A stretch of 64,000 nucleotides of DNA from Lachnospiraceae bacterium MA2020 (lineage in GTDB: Bacteria > Bacillota > Clostridia > Lachnospirales > Lachnospiraceae), in assembly GCA_000746015.1 (NCBI GenBank), contig JQKK01000006.1:62001-126000 (forward strand), read 5' to 3'. Under the pieces are notes generated by a model that had not been told where the DNA came from, made no database searches, and saw only the letters and a list, made by a program, of their open reading frames with translations. A program made the translations under genes and the position numbers. Of this stretch, positions 15,170 through 24,228 are shown in pieces. Each line of letters opens with the position of its first letter. The stretch's first letter is position 1.

Positions 15170-16796
15170 ACAATTACAATTATTTGCAGGCGCCTTTATA
15201 CTTGGCGCCATGCTTTTTATAATGTGCTATGGCGCAGGGGTACTTGATGTCACTTATGATGACTGGATATTCCACATGATCGATCCGGATATCAAGCAGC
15301 ACTATCTCGGATGGTGCTTTTACCGCAACAGCCCCTGGCAGTTTCCGCTAGGACTTATGGAAAATCTTGCATATCCGGCAAAAATGTCTATCCTCTGGAC
15401 AGACTCAATGCCGCTCATTGCAATGATACTAAAACCGTTCAGTCCTCTCCTTCCGACAACCTTCCAGTACATAGGCTGGTATGGACTGCTCTCAACCGCC
15501 CTTACTTCAGGTATCGGCGCTTTGATACTATATAAGCTTACACGCAGCCGTATCGTATCATTTATAGCTTCTGCATGCTTTGCAGTTGCTCCTCATATGC
15601 TGCAGAGGATGTTTTATCATACGACACTTACAGCGCAGTGGCTCATCCTTCTGCCGATTCTTTGGTGGATCAATGATGTATATAAGCTTGACTTAAGGAA
15701 AAAGCTGATGCTATGGGCAGGCTACTCTTTTGTTGCAGTTACCATTCATCCTTATCTATGGGCTATGGGATGCTTTATTTGGGCATTTATTGCTCTTGAA
15801 GAGCTAATTGTCACACATAAGCTTTCTTCCTGCCTTTTAGAAGCTGTATCTTTGGTCGCGGCAGCTGTCTTTGGTCTATGGATAATGGGTGCTTTTTATG
15901 GAGGAGTGAATTCAGAGTACATCGCAGGAGGCTATGAAAGTAACCTTAATACCCTTATTAACCCGCTGGGAAAAAGCCGGATCTTCCATGACCTGCCTCT
16001 TGCTGTCGGGCTTCAGTATGAAGGGTACGGATATCTCGGAGCAGGTGTCATATTGTTGGTCATAATTTCTGCTCTAGCACTGGTTTTGAAGAAGATACGG
16101 AAAAATAAGATATTTACATTGCGCAGATCACTCATGCTGCTCATGTTCATATTCTTTTTCTGTTTTGCAGTATTTCCGGAGATATCTGTCAATGAGCACA
16201 TGATCAAGATACTCCCGCAGCCGGGACTTATCGGAAAGTTTTTCGGAACATTCCGCTCTACCGGGCGTTTTATCTGGCCTGTTGTATGGCTTTGTATCAT
16301 CGGCTCAGTAACCGTATTAAAGCGAAACTTAAAGGAAAATGCCATTATCATCCTCGTAGCATTCTGCATGTTTGTACAGCTATATGATCTTTCTACGGCT
16401 ATCGCTGACAAAAAGGAAAGCTTAAAAACTGAAAAGATAGCTGACTCTGATCTCGATGATCCGGCACTTACAGCATGCATAGATCGCTATAAACATATTG
16501 TAATGGCTTATGACGACAATATCGACATGAACGACCTTGCATATTTTGCATACAGGTACGGACTTACAATAAACAGATATTACTTTGCAAGAGATATAAA
16601 TGAACAGATTGAAAAAAATCTCGAAGACTACAGACAGAAACTTACCAATGGTGAAGATGTATCTGACTGTATCTTTGTCATGAAAGAGAAAGAACTTGCA
16701 GACTGGACTATATTTGACCTTCACTTCTATTACTTAAACGGATCCTACATCGGTGTCAGCGATCCTGTCGAAGGTCTTGAAGAATTGTATTTCTGA
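15147..16796 (+). CDS. Large multi-pass membrane protein, DUF6311/glycosyltransferase-like
   Basis: A 549-residue protein starting at a TTG (15147) behind GAGG and overlapping thiI by 23 bases. It has about ten to twelve hydrophobic helices up to residue 410 and a soluble C-terminal part of about 140 residues. An early loop DDWIFHMIDPDIKQHYLGW with HMIDPDIKQHY resembles the acidic first extracellular loop of GT-C type polyprenyl-sugar transferases and DUF6311 proteins. It likely modifies an extracellular or envelope glycan, though no substrate can be inferred. It is the last gene of the operon but has no obvious link to tRNA thiolation; co-transcription may be incidental. Confidence 0.6.
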   Translation: METKQSSKQLQLFAGAFILGAMLFIMCYGAGVLDVTYDDWIFHMIDPDIKQHYLGWCFYRNSPWQFPLGLMENLAYPAKMSILWTDSMPLIAMILKPFSPLLPTTFQYIGWYGLLSTALTSGIGALILYKLTRSRIVSFIASACFAVAPHMLQRMFYHTTLTAQWLILLPILWWINDVYKLDLRKKLMLWAGYSFVAVTIHPYLWAMGCFIWAFIALEELIVTHKLSSCLLEAVSLVAAAVFGLWIMGAFYGGVNSEYIAGGYESNLNTLINPLGKSRIFHDLPLAVGLQYEGYGYLGAGVILLVIISALALVLKKIRKNKIFTLRRSLMLLMFIFFFCFAVFPEISVNEHMIKILPQPGLIGKFFGTFRSTGRFIWPVVWLCIIGSVTVLKRNLKENAIIILVAFCMFVQLYDLSTAIADKKESLKTEKIADSDLDDPALTACIDRYKHIVMAYDDNIDMNDLAYFAYRYGLTINRYYFARDINEQIEKNLEDYRQKLTNGEDVSDCIFVMKEKELADWTIFDLHFYYLNGSYIGVSDPVEGLEELYF

Positions 16797-16811
16797 TAAA
16801 CAGATAAAAGG

Positions 16812-16862
16812 TAAAAAAACTGGGGCTATGTCTCTCCTCTCTTTAGGAGAAACATTGCCCCA
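16812..16862 (-). terminator. Terminator after the HPr-like gene
   Basis: A long hairpin with outer stem TGGGGC / GCCCCA at 16821-16826 and 16857-16862, and inner pairing CTCCT / AGGAG. On the minus strand it is followed by GTTTTTTT. It also lies just after the convergent membrane-protein gene and may serve both. Confidence 0.8.
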
Positions 16863-16913
16863 CCAATACTAAAATACCTAATTCAAAATGACCCTGACGC
16901 CATTTTTACATCA

Positions 16914-17144
16914 TTATACGATGTATGGGCTAAGGATCTTGAGAACTTCTTCTACGTTCTCTTCAGCATGGATGTTAAGGTCGATTGGCTTTGAAAGGTC
17001 AAGGCTGAAGATACCCATGATTGACTTTGCATCGATTACGTATCTGCCTGATACAAGATCGAAGTCATAATCAAACTTAGTGATATCGTTAACGAATGAC
17101 TTTACCTTATCAATCGAATTCAGTGAAATCTTAACTGTCTTCAT
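16914..17144 (-). CDS. HPr-like protein lacking the phosphorylatable histidine
   Basis: A 76-residue protein with HPr fold signatures: VKISLNSIDKVKSFVNDI at the first helix and AKSIMGIFSLDLSKPIDL with the regulatory serine equivalent to Ser46 of HPr (KSIMG). The position where HPr has its active His15 inside GIHARPA reads NSIDKVKS, with no histidine. It therefore cannot accept phosphate from Enzyme I in the normal way. It resembles Crh, which keeps only the serine and works in catabolite repression with CcpA, although Crh has Gln at that place. RBS AAGGAGG and a good promoter suggest strong expression; it is monocistronic. Confidence 0.85.
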   Translation of the reverse strand: MKTVKISLNSIDKVKSFVNDITKFDYDFDLVSGRYVIDAKSIMGIFSLDLSKPIDLNIHAEENVEEVLKILSPYIV

Positions 17145-17179
17145 AAATGTTGTTTACCTCCTTAAGGTCGTTTGCTTAT

Positions 17180-17208
17180 ATCTTACGTTTCATGAAAATA
17201 AAAGTCAA
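17180..17208 (-). promoter_or_regulatory. Promoter of the HPr-like gene
   Basis: On the minus strand TTGACT (17203-17208), a 17-base spacer and TAAGAT (17180-17185), about 36 bases before the start codon. Confidence 0.65.
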
Positions 17209-17270
17209 TATATAACATGACGAAAAAACACAATGTTTTGTGAACAGTATATCAAAAAGAAAGGAATTTA

Positions 17271-18647
17271 ATGAAATCAGTAGCTTTACATAATCTAGGC
17301 TGTAAAGTAAATGCCTATGAAATGGACATAATGCAGGATGCATTCGTGAATGCAGGATACAAGATCGTTCCATTTGATCAGACTGCAGATATCTATGTCA
17401 TCAACACCTGCTCAGTTACCAATATAGCAGACAGAAAATCCCGCCAAATGCTTCATAAGGCTAAGACCAAGAATCCTTCTGCCATCGTAGTTGCTGCCGG
17501 CTGCTATGTAAACACACGCGGCAAAGATGAGGTTCTCTCTGATGATGTAGATGTCGTTGTCAGCAACACTGAAAAATCTGAGATTGCAAATATAGTCGGT
17601 AAATATATCGAGGAGCATGATATCAGTGCAGAGACAGTCATATCTGAAGCTGATGTTACAGCCGTAAACTCTATAGAAAATGCTGTAAAAAGTCATGCAG
17701 AGATAGAAGGAAATCATACTCGTGCCTTTATAAAGGTCCAGGATGGCTGTGAGATGTACTGCTCATACTGTATCATACCATATGCCAGAGGCCAGATAAG
17801 AAGCCGCAGTATCGATGATGTAACATCAGAGCTTAAGTCTTTGGTTGCCGATGGATATCACGAGTTTGTCATCACAGGTATCCACCTTTCCTCTTATGGC
17901 ATCGACAAGATAAAGTTTGATGATACCAATGGCGATCATATCAACTTTGCTGAGTTCATTAAGAAGTATCATGCCGGCGAGATTGATGCTCCTCTCCTTG
18001 ATCTAATTGATGAGGTTGCAAAAATAGATGGAGTAGACAGGATAAGATTTGGATCACTAGAGCCTCGTATCATTACAGACTCTTTTGCAGAGCACCTTGC
18101 TGCAATGCCAAAGATATGCCCTCAGTTCCATCTTTCACTGCAAAGTGGATGCGACAGTGTTCTCAGCCGTATGAACCGTCATTACAGCACTGACGAGTTC
18201 TACAATGTAACAGAAATACTTCGCAAACACTTTGACAGTCCCGCTATCACAACAGATGTAATTGTTGGCTTCCCGGGCGAAACTGATAATGAATTTGCCG
18301 AGACAGTCGAGTTTCTTAAGAAGGTGAACTTCTATGAAACCCATATTTTCAAGTATTCACGCCGTAAGGGTACTCCTGCGGATAAAATGCCTGATCAGCT
18401 TACAGATGCCGAGAAGCATAGTCGCAGCAATGTCCTGCTTGACTTAAATTCAAAAAACAAGGCATCATATGCTGATTCATTCATCGGAAAAGATGTAGAA
18501 GTTTTATTTGAGGAAGGCTCTACAGGATATACAAAAGAATATGTCAGAGTTAAGAGTCTCGATAAATCATATGAAAACGGAACTATCGTAAAAGGCAGGA
18601 TCACAGGTCGAATTGACAATGAATTGATGGAGTTTAGTGCTCTGTAA
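17271..18647 (+). CDS. mtaB: tRNA t6A37 methylthiotransferase
   Basis: A 458-residue radical-SAM methylthiotransferase that adds a methylthio group to t6A37 of tRNA. The N-terminal UPF0004 domain starts ALHNLGCKVNAYEMDIM and carries the first cluster cysteines (LGCKVN, NTCSVT, GCYVN). The radical-SAM cluster is in DGCEMYCSYCIIPYARG near residue 155. The TRAM domain at the end reads GKDVEVLFEE ... KGRITGRI. GCKVNxYE and the CxxxCxxC-type motif identify MtaB rather than MiaB or RimO. It is preceded by AAAGGAATTTA and ends in a strong terminator. Confidence 0.95.
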   Translation: MKSVALHNLGCKVNAYEMDIMQDAFVNAGYKIVPFDQTADIYVINTCSVTNIADRKSRQMLHKAKTKNPSAIVVAAGCYVNTRGKDEVLSDDVDVVVSNTEKSEIANIVGKYIEEHDISAETVISEADVTAVNSIENAVKSHAEIEGNHTRAFIKVQDGCEMYCSYCIIPYARGQIRSRSIDDVTSELKSLVADGYHEFVITGIHLSSYGIDKIKFDDTNGDHINFAEFIKKYHAGEIDAPLLDLIDEVAKIDGVDRIRFGSLEPRIITDSFAEHLAAMPKICPQFHLSLQSGCDSVLSRMNRHYSTDEFYNVTEILRKHFDSPAITTDVIVGFPGETDNEFAETVEFLKKVNFYETHIFKYSRRKGTPADKMPDQLTDAEKHSRSNVLLDLNSKNKASYADSFIGKDVEVLFEEGSTGYTKEYVRVKSLDKSYENGTIVKGRITGRIDNELMEFSAL

Positions 18648-18684
18648 AAAAGTGCCCAGGGATTTTCTCCCAGGGCACTTTTTT
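18646..18684. terminator. Bidirectional terminator between mtaB and the nitrogenase-like genes
   Basis: A near-perfect stem, AAAAAAGTGCCC...GGGCACTTTTTT, with inner GGGA/TCCC and a TTTT loop. Flanking A and T runs make it functional for both convergent transcripts. Confidence 0.95.
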
Positions 18685-18685
18685 C

Positions 18686-19822
18686 TTATTTCATTTCGTC
18701 AAGATACACCCTCCCTGAGTATGCCAGATGCGGCACACGATGGAACAGGGTGTGTTTTTTGCATACTATTTCAAATAGCGGATCGGCATATATTTCCGCG
18801 TACTTTCTTATTTCTTCAGTTATCTCATCTTCGCCTTTAGGATAGCTGTCATTTTCCCCGATAAGCTTTTCTGACACGAGTTCAGCAGTATTGATAATCC
18901 TCACTGCTTTCCCTTCCTCAAGGCTTATAGAGGCTGCAAGAGAGCCCGCTGTGACCGCTTCTCCTACAACTGCCGCCTCTGCTCCTCCCTTACATTCACT
19001 TAGCACTTCAATATAAGGCATACGGCATCTGCCATCTGACGCTGATAGCTTCAAGGTATCCAATACTCTCTCTGTGAACTGCCCTTCCGGCACACCTGCA
19101 ACATAAGGGATACCATATTTTTCATGCATAAGCTCTGCCAAGCCGAAGCCTGTCGAAGATATGACAAGGTTTACATCTGCTGTCGGTGCTTTCATTAATT
19201 CATCAAAATCAGAATCCATTGCCCATACTGATGTTACTTCAAATCCTGCTTCTTCAAGCAAAGTGCGCATATCGCCCGCTGCCTCTTTAGAAGTAAAATC
19301 AAGTGGAGTAAGTCCCAGTATATTCAGCCTCACTCTATCACTCGCAGTTTTTGCTACAGAGTCACTTGCGAGAAACTTCTCAGCAAATCTCAAAAATGCA
19401 TTTGCTGCACCAATTGTATAATCATGCATTGCATTTGTATCTATGTGAAATGTTGGTATACCCGTCCTTTTCTCTATGACTTTCGCTATCGCCTTAAAGT
19501 CAGTTCCATTTAAGTATGGCACGGGCGAACAAAATATAGCTATGAACTTAGGATCAAGCTTCCCTGCCGCATCAACTGTATCTTTGATGAATTTATCATC
19601 ATTTCCGGTAATTGCATCTACTTCGGAAAGCCCGGATATATAAATGAGGCTCGCGCGGTCATACCATCTCACTTCATCATGAGTATTGTAGGTAGAATTG
19701 CATCCCGAAGGATCGTGGATAACGCACATCCCTCCAAGCTCATACAGCGCTGAAGCAGCTCCTGACACGTCCCCGGTATATACAGGCAGTCTTACAAATA
19801 CGTTTTTCATTTTAGTCATCAT
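18686..19822 (-). CDS. Nitrogenase component 1-like oxidoreductase subunit (second gene)
   Basis: A protein of about 378 residues of the nitrogenase component 1 (NifD/NifK/BchN-like) superfamily. VYTGDVSGAASALYELGG and CVIHDPSGCNSTY give the region that holds cluster cysteines (two Cys eight residues apart near position 40). Repeated Rossmann-like segments FIAIFCSPVPYLNGTD, FHIDTNAMHDYTIGAANAFLRF and VVISSTGFG follow. It overlaps the upstream partner as ATGATGA; ATG at 19822 or 19810 or TTG at 19828 are all possible starts. No reductase gene (NifH-like) and no nif cofactor genes occur in the window, so nitrogen fixation is not implied. The substrate is unknown. Confidence 0.75.
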   Translation of the reverse strand: MMTKMKNVFVRLPVYTGDVSGAASALYELGGMCVIHDPSGCNSTYNTHDEVRWYDRASLIYISGLSEVDAITGNDDKFIKDTVDAAGKLDPKFIAIFCSPVPYLNGTDFKAIAKVIEKRTGIPTFHIDTNAMHDYTIGAANAFLRFAEKFLASDSVAKTASDRVRLNILGLTPLDFTSKEAAGDMRTLLEEAGFEVTSVWAMDSDFDELMKAPTADVNLVISSTGFGLAELMHEKYGIPYVAGVPEGQFTERVLDTLKLSASDGRCRMPYIEVLSECKGGAEAAVVGEAVTAGSLAASISLEEGKAVRIINTAELVSEKLIGENDSYPKGEDEITEEIRKYAEIYADPLFEIVCKKHTLFHRVPHLAYSGRVYLDEMK

Positions 19823-21078
19823 CTCCAATCAGGTGTACTGCAGCAGCTCATAAGTCCCACAGCTTTCCTCGGAACTATGTCACGCGTATTTTTTTCGTTT
19901 ATATAAGCATCTTCTATCAGGCGTGCGAGCGCTATTATACCTCTGTATCCAAAAAGCCCTCCGCCCTCTATGATATTTACAAAGTGCTTTGTATCTTCCG
20001 CCCACGCCGCCTTAGGTCCGATTGCAAGAGCGCGACCATCACCTTTCTTCGCTACACGAGTTTCCGGTGTTATCGTCGGTATGAATTCTATACCTGAACC
20101 ATTTTCCCTTATCCATTTTTCATTATCCTTATCATCCGCTGCTACAGCATCAAGATATATCCTTTTCACATTGAAGCCATTTTCAAATAAAAGCCTTGCC
20201 ACTCCACATGGCTCTGTATGGGCTATATAGTCTATGGCTATCTCTGTATCACCCACAAGCTCCCTTACTCTTTTAAGCTCTGTTTTTGCCGCTATTGCGC
20301 CGTTCCCAACATCGACATCGCCTATACCTGTCATATCCGCAAGCTCTTTAAGCTCATTTTTAATATGCTCATCATCAAGATGAGCAGGCATATACATAAA
20401 CTTCCTGCCTAGCCTTTTGGCAGTCCTTCCTATGGCACGCTCAGCATTTGGATATGTAGTGATAAAGTATTCAGCACTTCCAAGTGAAAGGTAATCGTCA
20501 TAATCTTTGCAGTCCTGAAGCTGCATCACTGTAAACCCATTGTCCTCAAGACAGGCTACTATATCATTCTGCTCACGCTCCATCTTTAAGTCACACCCTA
20601 AAAGAGCCACTGTATTGCGCTTTATATCAAGCGGCACAAGTGGCTCAAACATGGCATATCTAAGCTTCATATCCGGTGAAGGACCGTTTTTCTGCATTAT
20701 AGGATCCATATAGCATCTGCAAAAATCGATATCCGGATAGCGCTTCGAAAGCTCATCATATATTTTCTTTAAGTTTGCTCCCATGAAGGCATGAACGCAC
20801 ACCGTAAACACCATGATATTCCTTGGATGTTTATCAAGTTTTTCAATAACTTCACAAACACCCTCGATAGTCAGTGTCTCAAGGTTGTCGGAAAACATAT
20901 CCTTTTCCTCGATAGTAACACAACTAAATCTGTCGCGAGCTCCCATTTCAAGGGCTGTCATCACAACACCTCTCATGCAGTTTACCGCGCATACGTATAT
21001 CTGGTGGCTCTCCGGCACTGCCATTCCTATGTGCACGATATTCCATGTACCATGCACCGGAGCATTAAATTCAAGCAT
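19819..21078 (-). CDS. Nitrogenase component 1-like oxidoreductase subunit (first gene)
   Basis: A 419-residue relative of the nitrogenase component 1 family. The N-terminus has VCAVNCMRGVVMTALEMGA with cysteines at about 30 and 34 and another near 53; FTVCVHAFMGANLKKIYDEL corresponds to the NifK-like segment that follows the cluster. Later Rossmann-type blocks read VALLGCDLKMERE, EYFITTYPNAERAIGRTAKRLG and GGGLFGYRGIIALARLIEDA. It is translated ahead of its partner with a four-base overlap, so the two probably make an obligate heteromer. RBS GAGGTGTCTTT precedes the ATG. Similar orphan pairs occur in anaerobic Firmicutes with unknown reactions. Confidence 0.75.
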   Translation of the reverse strand: MLEFNAPVHGTWNIVHIGMAVPESHQIYVCAVNCMRGVVMTALEMGARDRFSCVTIEEKDMFSDNLETLTIEGVCEVIEKLDKHPRNIMVFTVCVHAFMGANLKKIYDELSKRYPDIDFCRCYMDPIMQKNGPSPDMKLRYAMFEPLVPLDIKRNTVALLGCDLKMEREQNDIVACLEDNGFTVMQLQDCKDYDDYLSLGSAEYFITTYPNAERAIGRTAKRLGRKFMYMPAHLDDEHIKNELKELADMTGIGDVDVGNGAIAAKTELKRVRELVGDTEIAIDYIAHTEPCGVARLLFENGFNVKRIYLDAVAADDKDNEKWIRENGSGIEFIPTITPETRVAKKGDGRALAIGPKAAWAEDTKHFVNIIEGGGLFGYRGIIALARLIEDAYINEKNTRDIVPRKAVGLMSCCSTPDWR

Positions 21079-21141
21079 AAAGACACCTCATGATCAATCA
21101 GTTTTTTCTGATAATTATACAACGTCTTATGCTCAGTGTCA

Positions 21142-21549
21142 TTACCATGTGGCAATTATAGTCAGCTTATTCTTATTATCCTCATACTTATAGATCACAT
21201 CATCCATATTCTTTTTGACAAGAAAGATGCCCAAACCGCCTATCTCCCTTTCTTCAGCAGGAAGCGTGACATCAGGATCATCCTTTTCCAGTGGATTATA
21301 TGGTATGCCCGAATCTATAAAGGTTATCTCTGCCCGTGATGTTCCACCGTCTGCATCGATCCAGATCTCTGCATCACCTTCAGAATCACCATAAGCATAA
21401 TTAGCTATATTCACATATAATTCCTCTACCGAAAGATCGATCTGCATCTGTTTTTTGGGCGTGCAGCCGGCCTCTTCCAATTCTGCATCTATAAAAGAAA
21501 GAACCTCATCTAAATTATCAACCTTTGCTTTAAGAATTATTTTTTTCAC
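21142..21549 (-). CDS. RsbW-like anti-sigma/anti-antagonist ATPase
   Basis: A 135-residue GHKL ATPase of the RsbW/SpoIIAB family. The N box is SVEELYVNIANYAY near residue 45, the G1 box ITFIDSGIPYNP near 85, and the G2 box GGLGIFLVKKNMD near 110. Such proteins bind either a sigma factor or an STAS antagonist, phosphorylating the latter. The GTG start is preceded by GAGAGGATAAAAA. It is the last gene of an operon headed by an STAS protein and contains a SpoIIE phosphatase directly upstream (four-base gap), completing a partner-switching triad. No sigma factor gene is nearby, so the final target is unknown. Confidence 0.88.
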   Translation of the reverse strand: MKKIILKAKVDNLDEVLSFIDAELEEAGCTPKKQMQIDLSVEELYVNIANYAYGDSEGDAEIWIDADGGTSRAEITFIDSGIPYNPLEKDDPDVTLPAEEREIGGLGIFLVKKNMDDVIYKYEDNKNKLTIIATW

Positions 21550-21552
21550 TTT

Positions 21553-23676
21553 TTATCCTCTCCAGACCACACCGACCATTGTCAGATCATCAAACTGCGG
21601 CGCTCCATCGTAAAACTTGTCTACATCCTTCTCAACTCTATTGAGGAATACTTCCGGATTAGTATTTTCTCCGGCATTTAATGCCTCCAGCATCCTATCC
21701 GTGCCATAAAGCACATCGGCTTTATTGGTAGCTTCAGGAACACCGTCACTGTAAATAAAGAAACCTCCGCCCTTCTCAAGATCAAATTCATAATCCTTAA
21801 ACCTGCTGTCTTCCATGCCCGCAAGAACAAAACCATGTTTATCCTTCATAAGAGTAAATTTGCCGTCGCCATCAAGTATTGCCGGATACTCATGTCCTGC
21901 ATTTGCCGCAATGACATGCCCTGTAGATATAGTAAGTATTCCAAGCCATACTGTAACAAACATTCCTGCCTCATTACCTTCGCACAGAAGATTATTTACA
22001 TCATGCAAAATAGCCGCAGGTGAGGACGAATCCTGCTGTGTACGATTCTTCAGATGAGTTTTGGTAATGACCATGAAGAGAGCTGCAGGAACTCCCTTTC
22101 CTGATACATCTGCAACAGTCACCGCCAGATGATCATCATCGATCATAAAGAAATCATAAAGGTCTCCACCAACTTCTTTGGCCGGACGCATATATGCAAA
22201 TATATCAAACTCCGTTCTCTCCGGGAATGGCGGGAAGATACTCGGCAGCATATCGGCCTGTATCTGCGTCGCAACATTAAGCTCTGCGCCAATTCTTTCC
22301 TTTTCGGCAGTCACATTCTGTATATCTATGATATACTTCTTCATCCTCTCCGTCATAGACTCAAAGGATAGGGCAAGCGACTGCACCTCATCATTTGTAT
22401 TTATACCCCATTCAAAATCAAGCTGATCCCCTTCAAGTGAGCTTACCTTACTTGTAAGTAATTCTATAGGCTTAACAAGGTGATGGCTCAGTTTATTAGA
22501 CATTATTGCTGTCAGGACAGCCATGATCACAAGCAATGCCATGATAGTGATGACTGAAGACCTAATGATATTATTAACTTCTTTCAGCTCACTTTCACGA
22601 GTATCTTTAAGCGAAGCAAGCAGCCTCTCTGTAGGTTCTATTACGTTCTTTTCCGGAATTATAGATATAAGTGACCAGTTCACAACCTCTATAGGAGAAT
22701 ATGCAACATAATAGTTTTCACCATCCACGCTCAAAAGCTCAAGTCCACTTTCTCCCTTTGCTGCCTTACCCGCGAGCTCTGAAAGATTTTTATTGTTTCC
22801 TTCCTGAGAGATCAGATTTGATCCGGCTTTTAATTCGCCATCATCCTTAGACGAAAAGATTATGGCTCCATTCCTATCAACTATGCAGGAATCTCCCTCA
22901 TCCCCTATCCTTGCATTAAGCATGAGTGTTTTAATGCCATCGAGATAAAGACCTGCTCCTGCTACACCGACAAATTCATCATTTTTATATACGGGAGCGC
23001 CACACATAATAGCAAGCTCACCCGTATCATAATCCTCTGAAATGCCGGTAAAATAAAGTTTTCCCGTTTCCTTTGCTCCGGTATACCAAGGTCGTTTACG
23101 AGGATCTAGATTAACATAGTTCCCATTATCATCCCATCTGTCTTCAAGCACTTCTCCGCCAAGAAGCATTATTCCCGTCTCAGTACCTATGTAATTTGCT
23201 CCAAGCTGCGGATACTGTGAGTACATAGCTACAAGATTACCCTGCAGATTTCCTATCATTGACAGTTCATCCAAGATTTCAGAATTCGTAGGATCAACAT
23301 TCTCAGCATAAAGGAACTGTCCCATATTTTTACCAATGTCTGATTTTTGTGGAATTACTACCTTTGCTTTTCCATATCTTGCAGGATTATTATATACATC
23401 AGTTGTAGTATCTGCCAAAAGCTGTACAGTTCCACCAAAATTGCTTAAAGTCTCATTCGCCGTAAATGCGCAGCCCAATGTCGTTGCGCTCAGACGCTCT
23501 GTGATCTGGTCACGCATAGCACTGTCAGAATATTCTTCCACCTCTTTTCCTGTAGCTTCAGAATTTTTCAGAAGAATATTTCGCATATTGTTAAGCAATT
23601 GCATATTAATGAGTCCCAGCACTATCAGCAAAAGGGCTGATATCACTAACATGACCTTCATGATCTTCTTCTTCAT
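21553..23676 (-). CDS. Membrane SpoIIE-type phosphatase with Cache sensor and HAMP
   Basis: A 707-residue receptor phosphatase. A membrane helix at about 9-28 is followed by a large extracellular double-Cache domain (to about residue 345, with DPRKRPWYTGAKETGKLYFT and GVAGAGLYLDGI), a second helix near 370-390, a HAMP linker, and a C-terminal PP2C-like SpoIIE domain. Metal-binding motifs are MRPAKEVGGDLYDFF, VADVSGKGVPAALFM and the terminal FDDLTMVGV. It should dephosphorylate the operon's STAS protein when the Cache domain senses a small molecule outside the cell. RWYT-like PWYTG is the hallmark of amino-acid or carboxylate Cache sensors. The ligand is not readable. Confidence 0.92.
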   Translation of the reverse strand: MKKKIMKVMLVISALLLIVLGLINMQLLNNMRNILLKNSEATGKEVEEYSDSAMRDQITERLSATTLGCAFTANETLSNFGGTVQLLADTTTDVYNNPARYGKAKVVIPQKSDIGKNMGQFLYAENVDPTNSEILDELSMIGNLQGNLVAMYSQYPQLGANYIGTETGIMLLGGEVLEDRWDDNGNYVNLDPRKRPWYTGAKETGKLYFTGISEDYDTGELAIMCGAPVYKNDEFVGVAGAGLYLDGIKTLMLNARIGDEGDSCIVDRNGAIIFSSKDDGELKAGSNLISQEGNNKNLSELAGKAAKGESGLELLSVDGENYYVAYSPIEVVNWSLISIIPEKNVIEPTERLLASLKDTRESELKEVNNIIRSSVITIMALLVIMAVLTAIMSNKLSHHLVKPIELLTSKVSSLEGDQLDFEWGINTNDEVQSLALSFESMTERMKKYIIDIQNVTAEKERIGAELNVATQIQADMLPSIFPPFPERTEFDIFAYMRPAKEVGGDLYDFFMIDDDHLAVTVADVSGKGVPAALFMVITKTHLKNRTQQDSSSPAAILHDVNNLLCEGNEAGMFVTVWLGILTISTGHVIAANAGHEYPAILDGDGKFTLMKDKHGFVLAGMEDSRFKDYEFDLEKGGGFFIYSDGVPEATNKADVLYGTDRMLEALNAGENTNPEVFLNRVEKDVDKFYDGAPQFDDLTMVGVVWRG

Positions 23677-23679
23677 AAG

Positions 23680-24228
23680 CTATTCCCCTATTTTCTTAAA
23701 ATATGTATATCCCTCGCATCTGCATCTTCCCTTACATACAGCGCAGTAGTAGTCTTCATCTTCATACCAGACCTGACCAAGCTTTTTCCTGAATGAAAAG
23801 CCATTTTTTTCAAAAATACTTTTTGCAGGAATTGCATTGTTATATTCACAAAGAACTGTATATACAAGACCTGCAGCCTTTATTTTCTCTATATAGGCTT
23901 CTAATTCTGTAATAAGTTTCCTTCCAAATCCGCCCTTCTGATGCTTTTTATCTACACATAAAAATTTGCAATGAATTATCGGCTCTCCTCGGCTTAGCTT
24001 GGATAAAACTTCGCTTTCCTCTTTTGAATTATCCATAGCGCTCTGCATATTTTCAATAATATACAAAGTAGATGCCACAACCTTCCCTTCATCCTCTTCA
24101 ACATATAAAAAGCTCTTTGGACTCTCTATATGCTCACGGCATTTGTTTTCATCCATGTATCCATTTCCCATTGACTCTTCCAGCATTGCCATTATAGCCG
24201 GAATATCCTTTACTTCAGCTTTTCTCAT
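23680..24228 (-). CDS. GNAT family N-acetyltransferase
   Basis: A protein of about 182 residues with the GNAT acetyl-CoA site: FLCVDKKHQKGGFGRKLITELEAYIE (residues shown by the core QKGGFGRKL), corresponding to the R/Q-x-x-G-x-G/A loop, and a late VLCEYNNAIPAKSIFEKNGFSFRKKLGQVWYEDE, seen as FEKNGFSF. The start at 24228 has AGGA seven bases upstream and overlaps the MFS gene by 14 bases. Its C-terminus ends with an unusual Cys-rich CAVCKGRCRCEG stretch. The substrate is unknown; being inside the signalling operon, it could modify a signal or a regulator. Confidence 0.82.
   Translation of the reverse strand: MRKAEVKDIPAIMAMLEESMGNGYMDENKCREHIESPKSFLYVEEDEGKVVASTLYIIENMQSAMDNSKEESEVLSKLSRGEPIIHCKFLCVDKKHQKGGFGRKLITELEAYIEKIKAAGLVYTVLCEYNNAIPAKSIFEKNGFSFRKKLGQVWYEDEDYYCAVCKGRCRCEGYTYFKKIGE

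Noticed and set aside
18686-21078. Nitrogen fixation genes
   Set aside because: No NifH, NifB or NifEN partner and the sequences lack the usual cofactor-ligand context; only superfamily membership is supported.
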